Below, in pieces: positions 17,690 to 26,360 of a DNA stretch of 64,000 nt. A program made the position numbers and the translations under genes. The notes under the pieces were generated by a model, which saw only the letters and a program-made list of their open reading frames with translations, had not been told where the DNA came from and ran no database searches. Positions within the stretch are counted from its first letter, which is position 1. Each line of letters opens with the position of its first letter. The stretch is from the NCBI GenBank assembly GCA_013359125.1, contig JABWCR010000013.1, positions 47,342 through 111,341 on the forward strand. Direction: 5' to 3'. Source of the stretch: Armatimonadota bacterium (GTDB lineage: Bacteria; Armatimonadota; Fimbriimonadia; Fimbriimonadales; GBS-DC).

Positions 17690-18192
17690 ACCAAGCCCTT
17701 TTCTCGATAGCCTGCCAACAGGCAGCGAACGTACATGATCTGACCGGCGTGATAATAGTCGTGCTCGCTGAGCATCTTGAACATATCGCCTGTCCGCATC
17801 CTTTCGCCGCCCCAAATGGGGCGCTCGATGTACAGATCGTCGTCCGAAAGCGCCGCCAAAGCGTCCAGCGTCGTGTCATAACCCTCTTCGGCAATCTCCA
17901 GCGCGGCGGCCAAAGACGACCCCGCGCTTCGAAACCGTCGCTCCATGGCCGTCCAATCGATCGCCCCCTCGCCAAAAGACTGAGAGCAGTTCACGATTTT
18001 GTCCGCGCCCACATGAAACACGATCTCGACGATCGAACCGTGCGCCCAGGGAAACCCCTTGAACGCAGGCGGCGCCCAACGCGCGTCTTCCTCCGCCAGA
18101 TCTTTGACTGCCGACCGAAAACTATGATGCTTGCTGCCCTTATAGGCACGGTTCAATTGCTCCGTCAGCGACGCCACCAAAACGCGGCTCAT
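17686..18192 (-). CDS. DinB-like (DUF664-type) four-helix protein
   Basis: 168 residues from ATG 18190-18192. The pattern SIVEIVFHVGADKI in one helix and MLSEHDYYHAGQIMYVR near the C-terminus gives the three His residues with which DinB/YfiT-superfamily proteins bind a divalent metal. Many members act as thiol (mycothiol, bacillithiol) transferases; others have no known role. The frame extends upstream, but the longer version overlaps the divergent 18275 gene. Coupled to the downstream nucleotidyltransferase. Confidence 0.7.
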   Translation of the reverse strand: MSRVLVASLTEQLNRAYKGSKHHSFRSAVKDLAEEDARWAPPAFKGFPWAHGSIVEIVFHVGADKIVNCSQSFGEGAIDWTAMERRFRSAGSSLAAALEIAEEGYDTTLDALAALSDDDLYIERPIWGGERMRTGDMFKMLSEHDYYHAGQIMYVRCLLAGYREKGLV

Positions 18193-18274
18193 GACTCGAA
18201 TCTTCGCCAGAGGGCCCCCGAATCCTGCCAACCGAGGCAGGATTCGGGCAAACAAGCGCACAATAAGTAGAGCA

Positions 18275-19384
18275 ATGTTCTCGAACGTGCCCCTAACCAT
18301 TGGCGTCGAAGAGGAGTATCAGATCGTCGATCCCGAATCGCGCGAACTCTCCAGCTACGTCTCCAAGATCATGCCCACCGGCGCAGTGCGCCTGCAAGAC
18401 CAGGTCAAAGAAGAGTTCATGCAGTCCCAGATCGAGGTCGGTAGCCGCGTCTGCAACAGCGCCGCCGAAGCCAGGCAAGAACTGACAAGACTGCGCGGCG
18501 CCTTGATAGAGATCGCGGGCAACGAAGGCAAGCGCATCGTCGCTGCCGGCACGCATCCCTTCTCGCGCTGGCTGGATCAAGAGGTAACGCCTCGGATGCG
18601 ATACAAAGCGCTGGAAGAGGACCTTCAGGAAATCGCTCGAAGGCTGCTGATCTTTGGGATGCACGTTCATGTGGGCGTGGGCGACTTAGACCTCTCGATC
18701 GACATCATGAACCAGGCGCGCTACTTCTTGCCGCACCTCTTGGCGCTCTCCAGCAGTTCGCCCTTCTGGCACGGGCGACGAACGGGGCTTAAGTCGTACC
18801 GCTCGATGATCTTTAGCAACATGCCCCGCACTGGCATTCCCGATCCGTTCTCCTCCTACTCGGCCTATGACGACTTTATGGGCATCTTAGAATCGACCGG
18901 CGTGATCGACGACCGCACAAAGATCTGGTGGGACGTCCGCCCGCACCCCGTCTATAAAACGATCGAGTTCCGCGTCTGCGACGTGTGCACTCGGATCGAC
19001 GACGCGGTCTGCATTGTGGCCATCGTTCAGTCGCTGGTGGCGATGCTGGTCGATCTGAGACGGGGCAATCGATCTTGGCGCGTCTATAGCCGCAACTTAA
19101 TCGAAGAGAATAAGTGGCGAGCAGTGAGGCACGGAGTGCAGGGCGAGATGATCGATTTTGGCCTGGGCAAGAGCGTGCCCTACGCACAGCTGATTGAGGA
19201 AATTCTAGAACTGATCCAACCCTATGCAGAGCGATTGGGCTGCTGGGACGAGGCCGCGAGGGCCCGCGCGATCGTGGCCGAAGGGACAAGCGCCGACCGG
19301 CAGCTGGCGGTCTTCGACGCGACGGGCGGCGACCTGGCCAAGGTGGTCGATCACTTAATAGACCAAACCGCCCTAGGCACATAG
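18275..19384 (+). CDS. YbdK-type carboxylate-amine ligase (GCS2 family)
   Basis: 369 residues from ATG 18275, the start that puts LTIGVEEEYQIVDPESREL at the N-terminus as in the family. Other supports are MQSQIEVGS, GTHPFSRWLDQEVTP, GMHVHVGVGD and VRPHPVYKTIEFRVCD. Members resemble glutamate-cysteine ligase; E. coli YbdK has weak such activity, so the true product is uncertain. No glutathione synthetase is nearby. The upstream ATG at 18191 would overlap the divergent DinB gene and adds unconserved residues. Confidence 0.88.
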   Translation: MFSNVPLTIGVEEEYQIVDPESRELSSYVSKIMPTGAVRLQDQVKEEFMQSQIEVGSRVCNSAAEARQELTRLRGALIEIAGNEGKRIVAAGTHPFSRWLDQEVTPRMRYKALEEDLQEIARRLLIFGMHVHVGVGDLDLSIDIMNQARYFLPHLLALSSSSPFWHGRRTGLKSYRSMIFSNMPRTGIPDPFSSYSAYDDFMGILESTGVIDDRTKIWWDVRPHPVYKTIEFRVCDVCTRIDDAVCIVAIVQSLVAMLVDLRRGNRSWRVYSRNLIEENKWRAVRHGVQGEMIDFGLGKSVPYAQLIEEILELIQPYAERLGCWDEAARARAIVAEGTSADRQLAVFDATGGDLAKVVDHLIDQTALGT

Positions 19385-19490
19385 CCTGTTGACCGGTTCT
19401 CCGTTTCCTGTTCAGAGAGCAAAGTTCACGAAGGCAGAGGGCAACCTCCCTGTCTTCGTTCCCCTCCCCAAACTCGCAAGAGAACTCAAC

Positions 19491-19896
19491 GGGAGGGCGA
19501 GCGTCCCCGCGAGCCAAAAAAACGGGCCAGGCGGGCGAGCGTCCCCGCGAGCCAAAAGAACGGACCGGGAGGGCGAGCGTCCCCGCGAGCCAAAAAAACG
19601 GACCGGGAGGGCGAGCGTCCCCGCGAGCCGAAAGAGCGGACCGGGAGGGCGAGCGTCCCCGCGAGCCGAAAGAACGGACCGGGAGGGCGAGCGTCCCCGC
19701 GAGCCGAAAGAACGGACCGGGAGGGCGAGCGTCCCCGCGAGCCAAAAGAACGGACCGGGAGGGCGAGCGTCCCCGCGAGCCAAAAGAACGGACCGGGAGG
19801 GCGAGCGTCCCCGCGAGCCGAAAGAACGGACCGGGCGGGCGAGCGTCCCCGCGAGCGGGATTTTTTCGAAATGTAGCACAAATCTGAGTACGAATT
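19491..19896. repeat. Dispersed repeat, copy 2: ten-unit 38-bp tandem array plus right terminus
   Basis: GCGAGCGTCCCCGCGAGC starts at 19497, 19535, 19573, 19611, 19649, 19687, 19725, 19763, 19801 and 19839, a perfect 38-bp period with only point differences, mostly CCGAAAG versus CCAAAAG or CCAAAAA. The array ends with the shared terminus AAATGTAGCACAAATCTGAG at about 19870-19896. No spacers are present, so this is not a CRISPR. It fills the gap between two convergent genes. Because 38 is not a multiple of 3 and the unit has no stop, all frames are open; those ORFs are not genes. Confidence 0.9.
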
Positions 19897-19911
19897 ACGC
19901 CCCAGAAAAAC

Positions 19912-21624
19912 CTAATCGGTCGGGTTGAAGTTTTCGTAATGCTCGGCAGCCGCCGAGACCAAAACCATGCTGATCAAACCATTCAAAACCATCACCACCA
20001 AGAGATTGAGCAACAGCGGCGCTTTGACAAAGAAGAGCAAAGCCGCAACCCCAACCGCCGGCCCCGCCGCCAGCGCGATCAAAGGCATCATCAAGATTCC
20101 CACAATCGCCCGCTGAGTAAAGTCGGTCTGATCGGGATTCATCAAAAGCAGCAATGTCAGAGCCAAGAACACTGGAAAGAGCGTTGCCAACCCCGCCACA
20201 AGCGCATACAGCACATAGCCGGTCCAGGCAGGCTGAAAAATGATGGCCGCAACAGCGAAAATCGCTTCCAATAGCACAATGCTGCTCAAACTCCCGACCG
20301 TCTCAACGATGACGACCCATTTGGCCGAGAGCGGCAAGGGTTTCTGCATGTCCATACGCTTGAGCAGGTCCATTAGCGCATAGATCGACCCTATCAGGAA
20401 TAGAATAATAAGGATGTACTGCGCGACGCCAAAGCCTGACAGCGCCGCCTTTTGGTGTCCGGGCGCCAGCATCGCCCGGCCGACCAACGCCCCGCCGATA
20501 GCGAGCACAGCCGCAACGGCGGGCACCCAGTAGGCCGCTCGTCCTGACATTCTGAACGAGATCAGAAGATCGCGCCACAGCAACGCCCAATGCCCCGTCG
20601 GCCGCCAGCGTTGCATCCACTTAGGGTTGATGATTCGAAAATCGCCTGCTCCCGCTTTTTCCGACAACTTGTCGTAATAAAGCCGCAGCGGATTCGACTG
20701 GGCCGATCGAACGTTCGAACCGTGCGCGGCGGCGACAGCGGCAAATTCGTACAAGTCCTCTCGCTTAGCCAGCAACGCCCGATCCAAAAGCCAAACCAGG
20801 GCGACCCAGAAAGCGATTCCCGCAAAGAGCGTCGGAGTGAAGCCGTTGTACAAGATCACAGCCGCCTCGGCGGGCGCGCGCAAAGGAAACAAAACCCAAT
20901 GCATGATCGGCGCGTCCAAAGCTCGGACAACGCCGCTCCAAAAGCCGCCGACTGTGTTCAAACTGCCCATGTAGCTCAGATAAGCGCTCACAGAGCCGAC
21001 GAAAAACAGACCGATCGCTATGACCCGGCGCCATATGCGATCGTCCCGATAGGCGCGAACCGCAATGTTCAGCCCAGTCAGCAACAGGGCGCAGCTGATC
21101 GCGATATAGAGCAGAGGGTAGATCGCCATCGCCCATGCAGGCGCCTGAACTTCGACCATCGAAGACATCATCCGCACATTGGCTCGACCAAAGATCAAGA
21201 AATAGAAGAGAATCAACACCATGAAGAACAGACTGCCCAGCAAGCCGCGAATGAGTAAGAAGAATCGGATAACGCTCAAGGGCTTTAGCGGGGAAGTGAA
21301 GACGTAGTTCACGTCCGATTCGGTAAAGATCGCGATCTGAGAGCGAGAGAACGCAGGCGTTGCGGCGTTTATCAGCATGATCAGATGCAGCGCCATCATC
21401 AAAGCGATGGAGGCGGCAATGGGCGGCATGACCGGCTGAACCGGCGTCGGCGGCGCTTTGCCCGAAAAGTACGTCCCCAAAAGGCTGCCGCCGAACGACA
21501 GCACAAAGAGCCCGATCAGCAGAAGCACGATACCAGCCCGGGCCGGATTGCCGAACGTTCTTGCAAGACTGTTCTTAAACAGTCTCTTCGTCAGAAACCA
21601 AAGCGGATTCGCGTTCGCCTTCAT
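19912..21624 (-). CDS. Putative ABC exporter membrane protein
   Basis: 570 residues with about 12 hydrophobic segments and the ABC_export-like pattern SRSQIAIFTESDVNYVFTSPLKPLSVI followed by a cytosolic loop with PLRLYYDKLSEKAGAGDF. Family members pair with an ATPase of the ABC-2 class. The start overlaps the end of the ATPase gene (21575-22336) by 50 nt, which forces coupling. No Shine-Dalgarno dominates. Substrate unknown. Confidence 0.78.
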   Translation of the reverse strand: MKANANPLWFLTKRLFKNSLARTFGNPARAGIVLLLIGLFVLSFGGSLLGTYFSGKAPPTPVQPVMPPIAASIALMMALHLIMLINAATPAFSRSQIAIFTESDVNYVFTSPLKPLSVIRFFLLIRGLLGSLFFMVLILFYFLIFGRANVRMMSSMVEVQAPAWAMAIYPLLYIAISCALLLTGLNIAVRAYRDDRIWRRVIAIGLFFVGSVSAYLSYMGSLNTVGGFWSGVVRALDAPIMHWVLFPLRAPAEAAVILYNGFTPTLFAGIAFWVALVWLLDRALLAKREDLYEFAAVAAAHGSNVRSAQSNPLRLYYDKLSEKAGAGDFRIINPKWMQRWRPTGHWALLWRDLLISFRMSGRAAYWVPAVAAVLAIGGALVGRAMLAPGHQKAALSGFGVAQYILIILFLIGSIYALMDLLKRMDMQKPLPLSAKWVVIVETVGSLSSIVLLEAIFAVAAIIFQPAWTGYVLYALVAGLATLFPVFLALTLLLLMNPDQTDFTQRAIVGILMMPLIALAAGPAVGVAALLFFVKAPLLLNLLVVMVLNGLISMVLVSAAAEHYENFNPTD

Positions 21625-22336
21625 GGGTTAGGTGCAGGAAAATCTCTTCCAAAGACTGGCTGCCGGCCCGCGCCGTGGCCTTCAACTCCTCCATCGTGCC
21701 CTCGGCAATCTTGCGTCCCCGCTGCATGATGATGACTCGGTCGCACAGCCGCTCCGCCGTGTCCAACAAGTGGGTGCTGATGAGCACGGCGCGCCCTTCG
21801 TTTCTAAGGTTCACTAACTCCGACTTCAGCTCGTGCGCGCCTTTAGGATCGATCCCGATTAGCGGCTCGTCGCACAAAAAGGCCTGCGCGTCGTGCACAA
21901 AGGCGCAGGCGACGGCCAACTTCTGTTTCATGCCTTTAGAAAGCGTCGCGACCAAGGCGTTTTCCTTCTCCTTAAGGTCGAATCGATCCAGAAGCTCATC
22001 GATCTTGGCCTCAAAGATGTCCAACGTGTCGTAACACATAGCGACAAACTGCACGTGCTCGCGAACGGTGAGGAGTTCGTAAGGGTTGGGCACTTCGGGG
22101 ATGAAGGCCATCAACCGCTTGGCCTCGCGGTCATGGCTCTTCATGTCGTATCCGCCGACCGTGATCGTGCCGCTGTTGGGCCGCAAGATGCCGGCCAGAC
22201 ATCGAAGCGTGGTCGTCTTGCCCGCTCCGTTGGGCCCCAGCAGACCCACAATCTCGCCCGCATTAACGGAAAACGAGATGCCATCGACCGCTCGAACTTT
22301 CTTGAAGGTCTTCAGCAAATCGATGACTTCGATCAT
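21575..22336 (-). CDS. ABC transporter ATPase (ABC-2 class)
   Basis: 253 residues. Walker A GPNGAGKTT, signature LSKGMKQKLAVACAF, Walker B AFLCDEPLIGIDP and H-loop LISTHLLDTAERL. The LSKGMKQK form and FIPEVPNPYELLTVREH region match the CcmA/NatA class. Pairs with the overlapping downstream membrane protein. The C-terminal 30 residues (HEGERESALVSDEETV) are translated from DNA that also encodes the permease start. Confidence 0.93.
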   Translation of the reverse strand: MIEVIDLLKTFKKVRAVDGISFSVNAGEIVGLLGPNGAGKTTTLRCLAGILRPNSGTITVGGYDMKSHDREAKRLMAFIPEVPNPYELLTVREHVQFVAMCYDTLDIFEAKIDELLDRFDLKEKENALVATLSKGMKQKLAVACAFVHDAQAFLCDEPLIGIDPKGAHELKSELVNLRNEGRAVLISTHLLDTAERLCDRVIIMQRGRKIAEGTMEELKATARAGSQSLEEIFLHLTHEGERESALVSDEETV

Positions 22337-22372
22337 CCGTCTTCCCAGCGCGAGTATACCTGTCGGTACACT

Positions 22373-23167
22373 ATGAGCAGAATGGGCAAGAAACCGACCC
22401 TCAGCCCCAGCAAGTTCGAGACCTATCTGCGCTGCCCGGTCAAGTACAACCTAACCTATCTCGATCCGAGAGGGCGCCGCTTCTTTCGGTCGCGGGCAGA
22501 GTTCACGTTCGGTTCGGTCTTGCATCGTACGCTTCAAAAGTTTCATGAGGAAGGCGGCGCTCAGGTCGTTTCTCAAGAGGCGCTGATCGCGTCGTTCCAA
22601 GCCAGTTGGCGCACGGAGGGCTTTGAGAGCGACGAGCGCGCCGAGGAGCATCGACAATTGGGACTTACCCTGTTGACCGCTTATCACGAGGCGCATCGAG
22701 AAGCCGAGCCGACCAAGACTCTACTGACCGAGAAGCAACTTCGGCTTGATTTGGGCGAGTTCGTGCTGATCGGACGCATCGACCGGATCGACGAACGTTC
22801 CAACGGTGCCATTGAGGTGATCGACTATAAAAGCGGTCGGGACGATGTATCGGATGACGAGGTTCGAGAGGACTTTTCGATGGGCTGTTATGCTTTGCTG
22901 GCTCAGGCGGCCTATCCGGACCGGCCGATCCTCACCAGCATCGTAGCATTGCGTTCGGGCAACAAGGGAACCGCGCCCCGAACCTCGGAAGAGATAGACG
23001 CCATACGCCAGGACGTGATCGCGCTCGGGTGCGAAATCCTGACCATGGATTTCGAGGCTCTGCGACCCATATTCAAGCCTCGACGCTGTCCCTATTGCGA
23101 GTTTTCGCCGATCTGCCGCACCGACGCCGACTTCTCGGCCCAATTTCGAGCGCAGGAAATAGACTAG
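22373..23167 (+). CDS. RecB-family PD-(D/E)XK nuclease with Fe-S cysteines
   Basis: 264 residues from ATG 22373. Motifs: LSPSKFETYLRCPVKYNLTY at the N-terminus, GSVLHRTLQKFH, IGRIDRIDE, and IEVIDYKSG, the catalytic D...(D/E)xK core. One N-terminal Cys (LRCP) and three C-terminal Cys (RRCPYCEFSPIC) match the 4Fe-4S layout of AddB, Cas4 and PDDEXK_1 nucleases. It acts on DNA ends in repair-type relatives. TATACC at 22355-22360 lies 12 nt before the ATG, so a very short leader is likely. No helicase or cas gene is adjacent. Confidence 0.88.
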   Translation: MSRMGKKPTLSPSKFETYLRCPVKYNLTYLDPRGRRFFRSRAEFTFGSVLHRTLQKFHEEGGAQVVSQEALIASFQASWRTEGFESDERAEEHRQLGLTLLTAYHEAHREAEPTKTLLTEKQLRLDLGEFVLIGRIDRIDERSNGAIEVIDYKSGRDDVSDDEVREDFSMGCYALLAQAAYPDRPILTSIVALRSGNKGTAPRTSEEIDAIRQDVIALGCEILTMDFEALRPIFKPRRCPYCEFSPICRTDADFSAQFRAQEID

Positions 23168-23206
23168 GGCTGTCGAACCTGGCAATAAGGACAGGAGGTT
23201 CTCGTC

Positions 23207-24001
23207 ATGCCATTCGATTTTCTTGCCAAGTTCGGCGGCCCTACCGTCATCATTGCTATTATCGTGCTGGCGACGCTCGCCCGCGCCACGCTCCGCGTAT
23301 TGCCCGAGTGGGAGCGAGCGGTCGTGTTGCGACTAGGCCGGCTCCACTCTGTGCGCGGGCCAGGCATCATCATCCTCATCCCCTTCATCGAGATTCCCCG
23401 CATTGTCGATACCCGAATCGTAACCATGGACGTGCCCCGACAAGAGGCAATGACCCGCGACAACGTCCCCGTCAGCGTGGACGCGATCTGCCTGTTCAAA
23501 GTCTTTGAGCCCAAGGACGCCATCGTACAGATAACCGACTATATGCGGACCTCCAGCCTGATCGCTCAGACTACGCTGCGCAGCATCATCGGTCAAGTCG
23601 AACTGGACGACATCTTGGCTCGCCGAGAGAACGTTAACCAACAGATTCAAGCCATCATCGACGAACAGACCGAGGCGTACGGCGTCAAGGTAACGGCGGT
23701 CGAAATCAGAGACGTCTCCTTGCCCGAAGAGATGAAGCGCGCCATGGCCAGGCAAGCCGAAAGCGAGCGAGAACGGCGCGCCAAGATTATCAACGCCGAA
23801 GGCGAGTTCCAGGCGGCAGAGCGGCTGGTGGCCGCTGGAAAGATGATGGCCGCCGAACCTTACACGCTTCAACTCCGCTACCTGCAGACCTTGGCCGAGA
23901 TCGCGACCGAGAACAACTCGACGACCATTTTCCCGGTCCCGATCGACCTGTTCAAGCCGTTTATGGAACTGGCCGAACGAACCAAACGGGGCAACGAGTA
24001 A
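23207..24001 (+). CDS. Slipin / stomatin-like SPFH-domain membrane protein
   Basis: 264 residues. One N-terminal membrane helix (about 12-30) is followed by the SPFH domain: PEWERAVVLRLGRLHSVRGPG, TMDVPRQEAMTRDNVPVSVDA, TTLRSIIGQVELDDILARRE, and the coiled C-terminal part MKRAMARQAESERERRAKI. Slipins form membrane-bound oligomers tied to membrane microdomains. The usual partner, a NfeD protease, is not adjacent. AGGAGG lies 9 nt upstream of the ATG. Confidence 0.93.
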   Translation: MPFDFLAKFGGPTVIIAIIVLATLARATLRVLPEWERAVVLRLGRLHSVRGPGIIILIPFIEIPRIVDTRIVTMDVPRQEAMTRDNVPVSVDAICLFKVFEPKDAIVQITDYMRTSSLIAQTTLRSIIGQVELDDILARRENVNQQIQAIIDEQTEAYGVKVTAVEIRDVSLPEEMKRAMARQAESERERRAKIINAEGEFQAAERLVAAGKMMAAEPYTLQLRYLQTLAEIATENNSTTIFPVPIDLFKPFMELAERTKRGNE

Positions 24002-24046
24002 CCAGCAATTCGGGCGGTTTTTTGCTTGCCTCGGCGTTCGATAGTG

Positions 24047-24052
24047 TACAAT
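24047..24052 (+). promoter_or_regulatory. Possible -10 box of the histidine kinase gene
   Basis: TACAAT with TTGCTT at 24022-24027 (19-bp spacer) could drive the kinase, giving a leader of about 125 nt. Both boxes are imperfect. Confidence 0.35.
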
Positions 24053-24184
24053 TACTCTTCGGCGGCGGAGCAGTCGCTCTGACCGCCTTGACTCTATTGG
24101 CGTCGTCTGACTGGTCGTCAGCGCCTTCGGAACCAACCGCGGGCTGGCTCCGTCTAATCGGCGGGCCGCAACAGGAGAATGGGA

Positions 24185-25909
24185 ATGCAGACAGATATGA
24201 CCAACCCGCTGGAGCAAAAGTATAACGAGCTGGTCAACGACTACAACAAATTACAGACGGAGTACGCCGAGCTTCACAAAAAACTGCAAGAACTGGAACA
24301 GCAGTCGGGCGCCCGAGCGGGCGGTCCAGAAGTCAGCGCGGAAGTGCCCAACCCCGACAACCTCGAGTCAACCCTTCGACGCCTAATACGCCAAATCGCC
24401 GCCATTCTGCAAGCCGAGAAAGTCGCCTTTATGCTTTTTAAGTCGGAAGAGAGCGAACTGGTCGCTACGCCGCCCGCGTTCGGCTTCACCGACGACGAGA
24501 TCAACCTATTGAAAGTCCGCGCTACCCAGGGCATCTCTGGCGAGGTGTTCCGCGACGGCAAGCCGATGATGTTCCACGACGCCGTAACCGATCCGCGCAC
24601 GATGAAAGAGAACGTCGCCCTCTTCCACATTCGAAACGGCCTGACCGTGCCCCTGATCTTGGAGAAGCGCGACGAAGAGAACCGCGTGGTCGATCGCAAG
24701 ACCATCGGCGTACTGCACGCCTTTAACAAACAGCGAGGCGGCGCCTTCATCGACGAAGACATCCGCCTTCTGGAGCGCATGTCGCGCAACGTGGCAGCCG
24801 TCATCGCCAACATGCAAATGTACCAGGCTATTCTCGAAGAGAAACAAGAGCTTCTGCACACTATCGAGAGCCTGGCCGCAGGACTGCTGATGGTTAATCA
24901 TAACGGCCGCGTCGCCCAAATGAACCAATCCGCGCGCCGCATCTTTGGCATCGACACCGACGTGCAGAACAAGCCCTTCGGCGAAGTGATCGTCGATTCG
25001 AGCATTCAAGAGATTGTGAGAAAGGCGATCGACGAAGGCGCCGAGGGCGAACTGCTGGAAGTTACCGTGCGCATGGAAAACCAAGAGCATATCTATCAGG
25101 CTCAAAACGCTATCGTGCGAGGCGACGACGGCAAGATGGTCGGCACGGTCGTGATCTTTAACGACATCACCGACATTCGCAACTTGGAGCGCATGAAATC
25201 GGCCTTCGTCGCCACTGTGTCGCACGAGTTGAGAACCCCGCTGACCGCGATCAAGGGCTTTACCTCGACCCTGCTGCAGGATAGCGACGACTCCTTTACG
25301 AACGATGATCGGCGAGAGTTCTACACCATTATCGACCAAGAGACCGACCGCCTGACCCGACTGATCAACGACCTGTTGAACATTGCGCGCATTGAGGCCG
25401 GCGAATCGCTCAAGCCCGACTTCAAACAAGTCGACTTTAAGAAATTGGCCAGCAAGGTGATCACCATCCAGCGCGCCAGCACCAACAAGCACACGCTGGT
25501 TTTGGACGTGCCGGACGACATCCCCCTAATCATGGCCGACGAGGACAAACTCGACCAGATCATCACAAACCTCATCAGCAACGCCGTCAAATATTCGCCG
25601 CACGGCGGAGAGGTCAAGCTCTTTGCTAAAATGGAAGACGAGGACCACCTGGTGTTCGGCATCAAGGACCAAGGCATCGGCATCCCGCCGGAGCATGTGA
25701 ACAAGGTCTTCGAAAAGTTCCACCGCGTGGACCACTCCGACACGCGCAAGGCCTATGGCACGGGTCTGGGTCTCTTCTTGGTCAAGAATCTGGTCGAAGA
25801 GATCCATGGCGGCGAGATCTGGTGCGAGTCGGTCTATGGCGAAGGCTCAACCTTCCTCGTGCGCTTGCCCAAAGTCGCGCCGCTCTCGCTGCAGCAAGAC
25901 GGAGACTAA
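24185..25909 (+). CDS. Cytosolic GAF-PAS sensor histidine kinase (orphan)
   Basis: 574 residues. N-terminal coiled coil (about 5-45), GAF domain (about 60-215), PAS domain (about 225-335), HisKA with H-box [18 protein letters not shown] (phospho-acceptor about His347), then HATPase_c with [28 protein letters not shown] and [15 protein letters not shown]. No membrane segment, so it senses an internal signal or docks to a partner. I chose ATG 24185 rather than 24179 because AGGAG is 8 nt from the former and only 2 from the latter. No response regulator is adjacent. Confidence 0.93.
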   Translation: MQTDMTNPLEQKYNELVNDYNKLQTEYAELHKKLQELEQQSGARAGGPEVSAEVPNPDNLESTLRRLIRQIAAILQAEKVAFMLFKSEESELVATPPAFGFTDDEINLLKVRATQGISGEVFRDGKPMMFHDAVTDPRTMKENVALFHIRNGLTVPLILEKRDEENRVVDRKTIGVLHAFNKQRGGAFIDEDIRLLERMSRNVAAVIANMQMYQAILEEKQELLHTIESLAAGLLMVNHNGRVAQMNQSARRIFGIDTDVQNKPFGEVIVDSSIQEIVRKAIDEGAEGELLEVTVRMENQEHIYQAQNAIVRGDDGKMVGTVVIFNDITDIRNLERMKSAFVATVSHELRTPLTAIKGFTSTLLQDSDDSFTNDDRREFYTIIDQETDRLTRLINDLLNIARIEAGESLKPDFKQVDFKKLASKVITIQRASTNKHTLVLDVPDDIPLIMADEDKLDQIITNLISNAVKYSPHGGEVKLFAKMEDEDHLVFGIKDQGIGIPPEHVNKVFEKFHRVDHSDTRKAYGTGLGLFLVKNLVEEIHGGEIWCESVYGEGSTFLVRLPKVAPLSLQQDGD

Positions 25910-25913
25910 GGCC

Positions 25914-26354
25914 ATCGAGGCTCGCATCGGCGTCCGGCGCGTTCGCGAAGCCCCCGTTCTACCTGCGTATGCAACCCCCGGCTCGGCAGGGTTGGACCTC
26001 TGCGCCTGCCTCGATTCGCCCTTGATTTTGGCGCCCATGCAACGGGCGAAAATCCCCACCGGCTTGGCGATCGAGCTTCCCGAAGGATTTGAGGCTCAGG
26101 TGCGGCCGCGCAGCGGATTGGCCGACCGGCACGGCATCGCGCTGGTCAACAGTCCTGGCACGATCGATAGCGATTATCGAGGCGAAATTCAAATCATCCT
26201 GATCAACCTGGGCTCTGAGGCGTTCGAGATCAAACCGGGCGATCGGATCGCTCAGTTAGTCATAGCGCCCGTGGCGCGGGCTGTCCTGGTCGAACTGGAA
26301 AGCCTGTCCGACACCCCCCGCGGCGACGGCGGCTTTGGCAGCACGGGCCGGTAG
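25914..26354 (+). CDS. dut: dUTPase; no standard start codon found
   Basis: About 146 residues, with all five trimeric dUTPase motifs: [37 protein letters not shown] and [11 protein letters not shown]. It hydrolyses dUTP to dUMP and PPi, keeping uracil out of DNA. The frame has no ATG, GTG or TTG between the end of the kinase gene and the conserved domain. GGAG (25901-25904) lies 9 nt before an ATC at 25914, which matches the family start; the nearest upstream ATG is about 25840, inside the kinase gene in another frame. The start is therefore provisional. Confidence 0.85.
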   Translation: MEARIGVRRVREAPVLPAYATPGSAGLDLCACLDSPLILAPMQRAKIPTGLAIELPEGFEAQVRPRSGLADRHGIALVNSPGTIDSDYRGEIQIILINLGSEAFEIKPGDRIAQLVIAPVARAVLVELESLSDTPRGDGGFGSTGR

Positions 26355-26360
26355 GCGCCG

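Noticed and set aside
19491..19896. CRISPR array
   Set aside because: The 38-bp units are directly adjacent with no unique spacers, and no cas gene is near.
22373..23167. Cas4
   Set aside because: The Cys layout and nuclease core resemble Cas4, but no cas1, cas2 or repeat array is present; a general RecB-family nuclease is the safer call.
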